DNA of 64,000 bases. It comes from Sinohyriopsis cumingii. Its lineage: Eukaryota > Mollusca > Bivalvia > Unionida > Unionidae. Below, in pieces: positions 52,201-57,010 of this stretch. The notes beneath the pieces are model-generated. The model did no database searches. It saw nothing but the letters and a program-made list of their open reading frames with translations, and was not told the origin of the DNA. The position numbers and the translations under genes are program-made. Location: positions 94,839,974-94,903,973 of the forward strand of contig CM068838.1 of assembly GCA_028554795.2 (NCBI GenBank). Direction: 5' to 3'. The first letter of the stretch is position 1. Every line of letters begins with the position of its first letter.

Positions 52201-54610
52201 CAAGTTCAGATATAACACAACTGTGGCATGGCTCCTGAAATTTTATATATTTTTCATACACAAAAGAAAATATATTGTTAAAGTACCAGAAATAATGTAT
52301 GAAAAGTTTATCATCATTTTGGTGGAAGAGATCACATATGAATCTGAATATAACACAATTGTGGCATGGCTCCTGAACATTTGTATATTTATACATTTGT
52401 GAATAAACAATTTTGTTTTTTCAAAGTATGAGAACTAATGTGTATAAAGTTAATTATGATTTTGGGGGCAAGATCATGTATGTATTCGGATATAATACAC
52501 TTGCAGTGTGGCTCACGAGATTTTACAATAATTTCACCAATTTCTTGAGAAGTGCCAAGTTTTGTGCCAGAAGACCCTTAGCTTAGTTTCGAAAGAAATT
52601 AAGCTGACTAAGTAGCTGATTAGTGTTAACCTTATTATTACCGAACCATGAACAACCATGCCAGCATGTCTTCTCCGTTTATCTTCAATGCAACCTGTGT
52701 ACAATTTTTGCTTAAATGAAAAAGATTCTCATCCAAATGTATAAATCAAATAATTTCAGTAATTGCTAATCATCAAAGTTACTCTCACTACTAAAGGTTG
52801 TTCAAGTTATGGGACAAAGTGCAATCAAACAAGAAAGCGGCCAACACGTGCACATGGCTTTTTGGTGTAATTAAATGTCATGCACTCAATTAACCAGTGA
52901 ATACTATTCTGCATTTACATATAAAAATGACCCCATTACTCCTTAAGAATTAATCTTGCTGTATTAGTTCAAAACAAATAGTGGTCAATGTGTTAATTGG
53001 TGGATAATTACAACAGATAACAGGATAGAGAATGTAAAGCCTTATAAATATCGAACAAAGTAGGCACTTTTAACGCCATTTCTGAATGGTGAAATTTGTA
53101 TACAAAATGGCAGAGTTCGAAGAAAGTGAGTGAAGTGTTAGATTTTGAAATATTAGAGGATTTTACCAATTACGACCTAGTAAAGTTGGATGAAAATGAG
53201 AGAAGGCATCTGGAGAGGCAATGGAATGCGCTTGTGGGTGACGGTGATGACGATGAAGAGGACTTTGAAGGTTCTGAACCGGAGGAAGTGTACGCTCCAT
53301 GTAATTTTGTTTGGAGGAAGTTGAAAAACCAAAGAGATTTGTTTCAGTTTTCTGAGAGAGTTGGACCCACCCAAGTGTTAGATGGCTCCAGGAGAGCTTT
53401 GAAATATTTTCAAATATTCTATTCAGATGAAGTTTTTGGAAGCACTGTATGTATAATGAATTCGAATGCGACGATCAAACGTGCCAGAGGCGATGCAGGT
53501 GTGTGGACTGATCTCAACTTGGATGAAATCAAGGCACTTTATGGAATTTTAATTTCTACCTGTCATATACCTGAAAGAAAGACTTGTGTTGCTACTGGAA
53601 TTATTCATGAGTACATCTAGGGTCAACTGAACAAGTTTTGGGAACTTTCTAAGTTTTCTAATAAGTAAATAAATAATTACTTGTATTTTACCTGTTACGT
53701 GTTACCTGTTTGTACCTGTATTTTAACAGTTGTAATAGATATGCACATTTTAGTCAATTAGTCATAACATTTTATTTTTAACCTTGATTTTGACACCTAA
53801 TCCAGCCAGATATCTTTAAAATTGGCAAAATTATGTTATTTCAAAATCTACAAGTCATTTTGCTTTACAACTCCTAAGTTATTTAGTGTTGAGGACTCTA
53901 TGCTCCCAAAGTTACCTAGTGATGAAAGGGTTAAAGACAAACCAAATTTTATACTTGCAATTTCTGAGAAACAAAATCCTCTCTGAATCGATTTCATGCA
54001 GGATTGGCCTGATGTAAGGGCATTCAAGTTTGCTTGGCTGTCTAATAAGCGGCTACCCTATGTCAATGTTGTCAGTAAATTCCAACTTTCTGATAGGCAA
54101 ATGGCTTTGAAACTACAACCCAACATAAATATCCAAATATCAAAAATGGGGTTGCAAGATCAGGGGAAACTTGGCCAAACAAGCTGTTGGGATAAAATAA
54201 TTACCATGAAATTGGCCGGGCATGGCAAGTGGGCATTGTCAAGTCATTTTCATTTTAAATAGCAAAAATGAGTGTTGGGGCCTCGAAGAGCTGTCTCATG
54301 ATGACTGCTGAAGATTAAAATATGTATGTACATGTATCATTTTGTATCAATTTTCCACCAATTGTTTCAAGATGTGTATCATTACAGTAAAAGTACTGAT
54401 GCATTAATTTATATCAATGAATCATGTCACCTCTACTACTTACACATGGTCAACAAATGAACAAATAATGCATCAAGTTTGTTGAAGTTTAATAGGAGAT
54501 AAAATTACAGTCATCAGGACAAAATATAGATGCAGGGGTCACCACCAAACAAATTATTAATAATTCTACTATTATAATTATTTACCATATGGAGGTGGTT
54601 GTCCTGACAT
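2774..54610 (-). CDS. PLSCR: Phospholipid scramblase (PLSCR family), 11 coding exons
   Basis: Predicted 303-residue protein assembled from exons (minus strand, 5' to 3') 54586-54610, 51765-51806, 45398-45463, 27812-27964, 23578-23655, 17694-17770, 13333-13463, 10116-10236, 8211-8313, 3369-3427 and 2774-2830. Every junction is GT/AG, all phases join, and the total is 912 nt including the TAA stop. Residues 1-60 are rich in Pro, Gln, Gly and Tyr with a PPPY motif at 5-8, a known WW-domain/Nedd4-type ligand. The scramblase domain starts near [19 protein letters not shown] (about 72-90) and includes [18 protein letters not shown]. The EF-hand-like Ca2+ segment [12 protein letters not shown] is at 258-269 and a hydrophobic C-terminal helix at about 275-290 ([17 protein letters not shown]). 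The family moves phospholipids between membrane leaflets when calcium rises and also has nuclear and antiviral roles in vertebrates; activity here is inferred. The Cys cluster that is palmitoylated in human PLSCR1 is only loosely conserved. Human PLSCR1 has 318 residues, a similar length. Confidence 0.93.
3369..3427 (-). CDS. PLSCR: PLSCR coding exon 10
   Basis: 59 nt. It encodes [19 protein letters not shown] after a split Phe codon: the end of the Ca2+ loop and the start of the C-terminal hydrophobic helix. The acceptor is CCGCCAG and the donor GTAAGA. Confidence 0.95.
3428..8210 (-). other. PLSCR: PLSCR intron 9
   Basis: 4.8 kb without exons. It holds the degenerate tandem array at 5800-6190; otherwise AT-rich unique-looking sequence. 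Confidence 0.8.
5800..6190. repeat. Degenerate tandem array, unit about 60-70 bp
   Basis: At least five diverged units share the pattern GGTATTTATTAAAG, then AAATTT(T/A)(G/C)CTTCATC, then AC(C/A)AAGTAAATACAGTC. Unit starts fall near 5810, 5875, 5955, 6015, 6080 and 6145. Confidence 0.7.
8211..8313 (-). CDS. PLSCR: PLSCR coding exon 9
   Basis: 103 nt. It encodes [20 protein letters not shown] then DNFGVS. This includes the region corresponding to the nuclear-import segment of human PLSCR1 (GKISK-like) and the start of the calcium-binding segment. The acceptor is TATGTAG and the donor GTGAGT. Confidence 0.95.
8314..10115 (-). other. PLSCR: PLSCR intron 8
   Basis: 1.8 kb. The first half is filled by an array of roughly 150-bp units; the rest shows nothing recognisable. 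Confidence 0.8.
8640..9480. repeat. Degenerate tandem repeat array, unit about 150 bp
   Basis: Repeated blocks contain TGTGACCTTTGACC-like starts, then CAAATCAATAGG(A/C)TTCTT, CACAAAGTTT(T/G)GTCC, GTAGAAC and TTATTGTG. At least four units can be followed, for example around 8700, 8990-9120, 9130-9240, 9250-9380 and 9400-9480. Comparable TGACCTTTGACC repeats are familiar from marine invertebrate genomes. Confidence 0.65.
10116..10236 (-). CDS. PLSCR: PLSCR coding exon 8
   Basis: 121 nt. It encodes [20 protein letters not shown] then MQGPCC and a second CC pair before WDHDFI. This aligns with the family pattern of a beta strand followed by GPC-x(n)-CC. The acceptor is GCATTAG and the donor GTAAGT. 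Confidence 0.9.
10890..11530. repeat. Dispersed repeat family R1, copy 1
   Basis: Alignable by eye over about 600 bp with 22490-23120. Shared landmarks include TTGAAAAGATCCATCTG, CAGTTGCTATAAATAGCAAAT and AGAATATTCTCAAATTTATAA, and both end near a GGCATGTATG string. No coding capacity seen; element class unknown. Confidence 0.7.
11711..11886 (-). mobile_element. tRNA-derived SINE family A, truncated copy
   Basis: In reverse orientation it carries the (AAC)n-type tail, the conserved central block (CACCAGTTATACTGGC and GAAGCTACTGGCAGG in plus sense) and the box-B region. It lacks the box-A end seen in the full copies at 29943 and 34580. Confidence 0.75.
12807..12996. mobile_element. 190-bp MITE with about 40-bp terminal inverted repeats
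   Basis: The left end AAGGGCTGTTCTAGTAAA and the reverse complement of the right end, AAGGGCTGTTCCATTTAAA, match. Homology continues to CCAGGGAAGGC on both sides. Non-coding, AT-rich interior. The flanks are TA-rich, so the exact target duplication is ambiguous. Confidence 0.8.
13333..13463 (-). CDS. PLSCR: PLSCR coding exon 7
   Basis: 131 nt. It encodes [12 protein letters not shown], a Cys-poor version of the family palmitoylation region, then [18 protein letters not shown], the conserved APPG strand. The acceptor is GTTTTCAG and the donor GTAAGG. Confidence 0.94.
13464..17693 (-). other. PLSCR: PLSCR intron 6
   Basis: 4.2 kb with one SINE copy, a poly-A run at 14225-14242 and a diverged repeat at about 16590-16700 that recurs near 40115-40285. 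No exon seen. Confidence 0.75.
13711..14016 (-). mobile_element. tRNA-derived SINE family B, copy 1
   Basis: On the minus strand the 5' end reads CAGTGGCCTAGTGGTTAGAG (box-A like), followed by GGTCGTGGGATCGATC (box-B like) and a conserved body with GTGTCAGGATAATGTGACTG. The distal end is a (CA)n-type tail. Homologous to 18640-18961 and 49783-50062. Confidence 0.82.
17694..17770 (-). CDS. PLSCR: PLSCR coding exon 6
   Basis: 77 nt. It encodes [18 protein letters not shown] then HITDNAGQ, matching the family Cys-rich segment followed by a D-N-x-G-Q turn. The acceptor is TATTTTCAG and the donor GTAAAC. The next exon starts in phase 0 with EVIRV. Confidence 0.93.
18250..18280. repeat. (AC)n microsatellite
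   Basis: Fifteen uninterrupted AC/CA units. Confidence 0.97.
18640..18961 (-). mobile_element. tRNA-derived SINE family B, copy 2
   Basis: Same organisation as the copy at 13711: (GT)n at the plus-strand left end, the shared block CACCCAGTCACATTATCCTG, and a tRNA-like head at the right end (CTCTAACCACTAGGCTAC in plus sense). Confidence 0.82.
19080..20400 (-). mobile_element. BED-finger-like repeated element, copy 1
   Basis: About 1.3 kb aligning by eye with 45838-47075. The minus-strand ORF 19547-20089 (180 residues, first ATG) encodes a basic, helix-rich protein. It has a C-x2-C and H-x4-H arrangement (FCDLC then HLQKKLH, about residues 54-82), resembling BED/C2H2 DNA-binding fingers of transposase-type proteins, followed by long Lys/Glu/Gln helices. 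No catalytic domain is present. The flanks belong to the CAAGATGGCTGCC tandem array, so it appears to have inserted there. Element class not established. Confidence 0.6.
19547..20089 (-). CDS. BED/C2H2-finger-like protein inside repeated element
   Basis: 180 residues starting [14 protein letters not shown]. Residues 30-50 contain [20 protein letters not shown], and the putative zinc ligands follow at about 54, 57, 76 and 82. The C-terminal 100 residues are Lys/Glu/Gln-rich and probably coiled. The second genomic copy (46375-46786) is frameshifted. This could be the N-terminal exon of a transposase or a transposon-encoded accessory protein; it is probably not a host gene. Confidence 0.45.
   Translation of the reverse strand: MQNMVSQVVERDHDTKSLDKGLKNIWKWEWLERKVDTNLVGQFIRKLKARGLSFCDLCIKDLNYSNLGQKCLEQHLQKKLHMEKLKLEASGKSAVNYYKKDLLHERTDLALCQNMRTACWQYKHQLESKKAIIEKEKKQLHIEPKKSVVTKRRAKEIFAKAAKRAQLAYQHVVSIGEKDN
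20410..20990. repeat. Degenerate tandem array with CAAGATGGCTGCC core
   Basis: Four or more units of about 130-150 bp share AACAAGATTTTCAAGATGG, then ATTTAGGACCAACCAGAC and a CTAGTGAAAACCTCATG-like segment. A flanking unit lies at 18960-19075, on the other side of the inserted element. A second array is at 43735-44135. Confidence 0.7.
22490..23120. repeat. Dispersed repeat family R1, copy 2
   Basis: See the copy at 10890. The order and spacing of landmarks are conserved through CAGTTGCTATAAATAGCAAAT to GGTTGGCATGTAT. Confidence 0.7.
23578..23655 (-). CDS. PLSCR: PLSCR coding exon 5
   Basis: 78 nt. It encodes [20 protein letters not shown] followed by YFAAE, a hallmark segment of the family. 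The acceptor is TTTACAG and the donor GTAACC. Confidence 0.95.
23976..25770 (+). mobile_element. pogo/Tigger-type DNA transposon, internally deleted
   Basis: Terminal inverted repeats start CAGTAAAACCTGTCATGAG on the left and CAGTAAAACCTGTTATGAG on the reverse-complemented right end. A TA flanks both sides (23974-23975 and 25771-25772), the target used by the Tc1/mariner superfamily. Both ends carry additional TATGAG-GACC-type subterminal repeats. Inside is a plus-strand transposase remnant (25024-25429). Length is 1795 bp, shorter than complete Tigger elements, and the DDE catalytic part is missing. Confidence 0.88.
25024..25429 (+). pseudogene. pogo/CENP-B-like transposase remnant
   Basis: An ATG at 25024 is followed by a poly-A run that shifts the frame. 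From 25058 the reading is [20 protein letters not shown], the CENP-B N-terminal helix-turn-helix, up to a TGA at 25268. Reading through that stop gives [20 protein letters not shown], the CENP-B/Tc5-type second HTH. It then jumps to a short C-terminal tail ending VMDFLKKNK. The DDE endonuclease core is absent, so the product would at most bind DNA. Confidence 0.85.
27812..27964 (-). CDS. PLSCR: PLSCR coding exon 4
   Basis: 153 nt. It carries the transition from the Pro-rich tail into the scramblase domain, with [18 protein letters not shown] as the most diagnostic string. The acceptor is TTTCAG and the donor GTAAGT. The trailing C plus TT of exon 5 makes Leu, the residue expected in the family. 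Confidence 0.95.
28179..28248. repeat. (AT)n microsatellite
   Basis: About 35 uninterrupted AT units. Confidence 0.98.
28910..29690 (-). pseudogene. hAT-type transposase-derived pseudogene
   Basis: The minus-strand pieces, in 5'-to-3' order, resemble hAT-like proteins common in invertebrate genomes. One is an N-terminal segment with SRHYSYSS and [15 protein letters not shown]. The next is [20 protein letters not shown] with [15 protein letters not shown] (29212-29535). Then comes [20 protein letters not shown] (28974-29210), and a frame-shifted [20 protein letters not shown] near 28950-29020. Several frame changes separate these pieces, so it is broken; part of the domain beyond is missing. 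Confidence 0.7.
29943..30200 (+). mobile_element. tRNA-derived SINE family A, full copy with target-site duplication
   Basis: The head contains GAGTGGCCGAGTGGTCTAAA (box-A like) and GTGGGTTTGAGTCCAAGG (box-B like). A conserved central region follows (CCTGCCAGTAGCTTCTCGTG to CCACCAGTTATACTGGCCGC), and the tail is (AAC)n. The 16-bp duplication ACAGAGACCCTTGTGT flanks it at 29927-29942 and 30198-30213 (the last bases may be shared with the tail), indicating retroposition. Confidence 0.92.
34580..34831 (-). mobile_element. tRNA-derived SINE family A, full copy with target-site duplication
   Basis: Reverse-oriented full copy: (GTT)n tail at the left, tRNA-like head at the right (CGCCACTCAGGGGCCC in plus sense). 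The 13-bp duplication TGACAAGAGTTGT lies at 34567-34579 and 34832-34844. The open frame across it is not a gene. Confidence 0.92.
35194..35281. repeat. Exact 44-bp tandem duplication
   Basis: The segment TAAACAGAAACAGGAACAGG and the following 24 bases occur twice in direct succession without differences, suggesting a very recent duplication or an assembly artefact. Confidence 0.95.
39138..39830 (-). mobile_element. 5'-truncated L2/CR1-like LINE, 3' end
   Basis: In minus-strand frames separated by small shifts it encodes the C-terminal reverse-transcriptase region of L2/CR1/jockey-type LINEs. Readable pieces are [34 protein letters not shown] and [20 protein letters not shown] then LKTHLF. 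The 3' terminus has the familiar TATAGCGCC and AGCACTTTACAAC strings and ends in a (TAA)n microsatellite at 39138-39157. Confidence 0.85.
40303..40450 (+). mobile_element. tRNA-derived SINE family A, 5'-truncated copy
   Basis: Contains the central block (GCCTGCCAGTAGTTTCTCGT through GTTATACTGGCCGC) and the AACAAC tail but no tRNA-like head. Confidence 0.85.
43735..44135. repeat. Second CAAGATGGCTGC-type tandem array
   Basis: Two to three diverged units with ATTTAGGACCAACCAGAC, CTCATGCTGATATGACC and AAGATTTT-AAGATG motifs, ending in CTTAGGAGGTGTATCAATAAC as does the array at 20410-20990. Confidence 0.7.
45398..45463 (-). CDS. PLSCR: PLSCR coding exon 3
   Basis: 66 nt, phase 1 at both ends. 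It encodes [18 protein letters not shown] followed by AYG. The acceptor is TTTCAG and the donor GTAAAT. It continues the Pro/Gln/Gly/Tyr-rich N-terminus typical of scramblases. Confidence 0.88.
45838..47075 (-). mobile_element. BED-finger-like repeated element, copy 2 (degenerate)
   Basis: Matches 19080-20400 in order and content (GATTTTGG near the left end, GGGTCTCGAGGGG, CTGCTCCTGGTGCAACT, CTTTTTGCAGCTTTGGCAAA). Its coding part is broken into frames at 46375-46593 and 46538-46786. Confidence 0.7.
47844..49166 (-). mobile_element. hAT-type element remnant with inverted ends
   Basis: The left end GGATGGTCCTGGCTTTT is inversely matched by AAGCCCAGGACGATCC at the right end. GTCGCCAAAAAAATC-type motifs follow inside both ends. 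The interior keeps a hAT C-terminal dimerisation segment on the minus strand at 48069-48251. About 1.3 kb, so mostly deleted; the 8-bp target duplication is not evident. Confidence 0.7.
48069..48251 (-). pseudogene. hAT transposase C-terminal dimerisation segment
   Basis: The frame reads [20 protein letters not shown] then [19 protein letters not shown], the conserved hATC motif (S-T-x-x-C-E-R-x-F-S-x-M-x-x-I-K). The rest of the transposase, including the catalytic domain, is not present in frame. Confidence 0.85.
49783..50062 (+). mobile_element. tRNA-derived SINE family B, 5'-truncated copy 3
   Basis: Starts at GCGGGAGGTTGTGGGTTCAA (box-B region) and continues through TTAGTGTTAGGACTGGTCAG and GTGTCAGGATAATGTGAATG to the tail. 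Plus orientation, unlike the other two copies. Confidence 0.8.
50990..51430. repeat. Dispersed repeat family R1, partial copy 3
   Basis: Shares the CTGCTATAAATAG segment, the A-TAAT-ATTA-CC-AAA-GC-TAATGGTTGGCAT stretch near 51380-51420 and the general order with the copies at 10890 and 22490, but is more diverged. Confidence 0.5.
51765..51806 (-). CDS. PLSCR: PLSCR coding exon 2
   Basis: 42 nt, phase 1 at both ends. It encodes [13 protein letters not shown] between two split codons. The acceptor is TTTTAAG and the donor GTAAGA. It is low complexity, so the call rests on splice signals, matching phase and continuity with exon 1. Confidence 0.85.
52095..52535. repeat. Degenerate tandem repeat, unit about 145 bp
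   Basis: Three successive blocks begin with a GATATAA(C/T)ACAA-GTGGCATGGCTCCTGA-like motif at about 52210, 52345 and 52485, each followed by ACATTTGTATAT-like and AAAGT-TGAGAA-TAATGTAT-like segments. Confidence 0.7.
53096..53620 (+). pseudogene. piggyBac transposase N-terminal fragment
   Basis: The open frame of about 170 codons lacks an in-frame ATG; an out-of-frame ATG at 53107 opens only eight codons. The acidic N-terminus ([14 protein letters not shown]) and the segment [20 protein letters not shown] then [19 protein letters not shown] match the piggyBac/PGBD pattern just before the catalytic core. The frame then ends with no DDE residues. This is a truncated transposon copy, not a functional gene. 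Confidence 0.8.
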
Positions 54611-54631
54611 GGCCCAAACTCAATCAAATAG
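54586..54631 (-). CDS. PLSCR: PLSCR coding exon 1 with short 5' UTR
   Basis: The ATG is the reverse complement of 54608-54610. The exon encodes MSGQPPPY plus the first base of a Gly codon, then donor GTAAAT. Just upstream of the 21-nt UTR stretch (54611-54631) is a pyrimidine tract ending in CAG, so this exon probably begins at a 3' splice site at 54631. That implies at least one non-coding exon further upstream, which I could not locate. The promoter is therefore not identified. Confidence 0.85.
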
Positions 54632-57010
54632 CTGAAAAAGAAAAACAAGAAGTAAAAAACAACAAGATAGGCTGAATAAAACCAAGATGGCAGTTCATCA
54701 TATAAACTAATCTTGATCATATACCTTTCAAATGTATAACATGACACCAATAGAATAGCTTTAGCAACATAAATTTTCAAAAACATGTACGTATTAAGGA
54801 GATGGATCACATAAATTCAATCCAAGAATTAAGCTTACTGTAAATTTAAAGACCCAAAAATCAAATAATTATCTCAGAACAATTAGATCTTAAAGCCCTG
54901 AGGAAAAAAAACCAACTTAAGTACAGATGAAAATGCAATTTTTCACAAAACTACAAAAACTAATAACAACAAAAATAAATAAATTCATGCTACTGCTACA
55001 ATGTTCATCCTTGTCATTACTCTATTTCTTCACAAACAGTCTGGCCTTGGCTTGACTTGCCATAAGGACTTAAGTGCTGAAGCTCTTCATTTGATCCTCA
55101 AACACACATTAGGTTCCAGTGTATCCCCTAGGGGTGCGAAACTGAGAGTCAAAACTCTCCTTGGTGTCAAAACTGGGGGTCAGGCTGAGTTAAAAAAAAA
55201 ACCTTTGGTATCAGAACTGGGGGTCAAATAAAAAATTTGGGGGTCTCTGAGGTGCAAATGAGGGTAAAGGGAAACAATGTCATTAACTTTATCCTTAACT
55301 GCTCCATTGTGTTCACATGATAGTCCAATTATGTTTATCGAAGTCCATATAAATTTTTTAAAAAAATTTTAAAGAAGATTTTTGTACACCTTGTCTAAGA
55401 CATCATATGCACATGTTGACCGACCATGGGAAAATTAAATCTACCAACTCATCCAAACTTATTACCTATACAGCTAAAGTAACTACCAAGGATCATAAGG
55501 TGGGATGAGGGGGAAAGAGACTAACCTTACGTTGTCTAACAAAGTATTGCTAAAACTGAAAGAGAAAGAACTCCTTAATCACAACTGAGTGAGGAAGAAA
55601 CAAGATCTGGTTGAGTCTGCACCAGAAACTTTTTTCCAAACTGGAAAGAAATTTAGAGTCACCAGAACCAGAAGGTTTGGGACACAGTTAACTGTGCAAG
55701 ATACAGTATAGTGCATTTACTACTTTGTGGCAAGACCAGATATCTTAATCTGCTGTAGCCTTAATCAACAGCTGAGAGGGGGCTGAGGATCTAAAGGGAG
55801 GGGTTACAACATCAGCCTGTTCTTGATCAAACTTTTGTTGATCAGTGAGGACAGTAAGGATGTCTTTATCTTGCACTCTCACCTGAGAGGCAGACTACAT
55901 GACCCAATGTCTCTTTGTTGCAGGGGAGATAGAGACAGGGAAGGAACCTGAACCGGTAAACACCTTTGTGGAGTTAATGGAATGGCCTTCAAAGTGGATT
56001 CAGCTGGTGGTGATTGTGACTCTCCACCTGCCTAGAACAACTGGAGGAAGAGGGTCTACCAGACTTATTTTTTAACCTGATTTCACTAGATGATGTGGGT
56101 CTATGTCCTGTAGCAATGACCACACCAGCATGCGGACAAAGACCAAAAGACCATGGCTGCATGTAAGAAAAGGGTCAACTGCTTCCCTGTGGTGGAAGGC
56201 AGCACATCCTGTAAGGATTTAGAGGGATAATAGGAAGGGCCGATCTGATACCCTGCCCTAATGTGGCATCTGTAATCAAATGTCCAGTCCCACATAGGAT
56301 AAAACAATAGTCTGATCGAGGGGGATTTGGCATGATCCACATCCCCATATCACTGGGCTACAATGACTGTTTCCCATTCTCTGGTTAGCAGTTCCTGGTG
56401 TCTGGTCACTGGGAAAAAAACTTTCAAGTGACTCAGATTGGTACTAAGAATCTTTCCTAGATCTGACTGACTTAGACCTGAGCTCTCCCATATTGGGGGG
56501 GGGGGACTTGATCTAGTTGCGTTCAATGTACCCCAAAACTTACAGGTGCTGCTTCCCCCATGGGGCAGGGATGATTCATTTTCAGCCTGCACTGAAATGA
56601 TGGCAAGTAGAGGGTGGTGCTCCCTTCTCACAAGAGGGTGCAATTCACTCTGCCTGTCTGGATGAAAGAGGGCACTGCCAACAGCTTAGGTGGCACTCAC
56701 CACTTTTTATGTAATTTTGAGAGAGTGACCTATGTAAGATGAAGTTGTTAGCAGCAGGGAAGTTGTACAGACCAGGTGGCTCAGATAAATTTAACCCTCC
56801 CACCAAACATTTCTCCGTAGAAGCCTCAGATTTCAAAAATAAAGCCTCCTACGCAAATTAATCCGCAAAATTTCAACCCAAAGTGCATTTTCAGGCATAA
56901 AAAAAAACAGCATTTTTTTTGGGGGGTATTGTAAAATTTGTTTGTGATTGCAAATTCCGACTGCGGATACTAATTTTATTTCACAATAAAACAATATAGT
57001 TGAAAATAAG
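54632..57010. other. Region between PLSCR exon 1 and the viral gene block
   Basis: 54632-55500 is AT-rich with a local GGGGGTCAAA(A/C)TG-type repetition near 55135-55235. From about 55500 to 56800 the base composition is noticeably richer in G+C than the surroundings, with several overlapping minus-strand frames of 60-97 codons (for example 56350-56643) but no domain I recognise. The non-coding first exon and promoter of PLSCR may be here. The left boundary of the viral element should also lie here, but no terminal repeat or target duplication is visible. Confidence 0.5.

Larger units (their letters stand above)
51807..54585 (-). other. PLSCR: PLSCR intron 1 (between coding exons 1 and 2)
   Basis: 2.8 kb with a three-unit tandem repeat and a piggyBac transposase fragment. 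53640-54580 shows no recognised feature; the 88-codon frame at 53996-54262 has no identifiable domain. Confidence 0.75.

Noticed and set aside
53096-53620. piggyBac-like frame as a functional host (PGBD-type) gene
   Set aside because: It opens at a TTG, has no in-frame ATG, ends before the catalytic domain and has no splice-linked continuation that I can see.
52830-53935. Terminal inverted repeats for the piggyBac fragment (TTAA near 52900 and near 53932)
   Set aside because: The sequences next to the two TTAA sites match only over a few bases, not enough for a TIR call.
53996-54262. 88-codon plus-strand ORF
   Set aside because: No domain, no homologue that I recognise and low-complexity context; chance ORF more likely.
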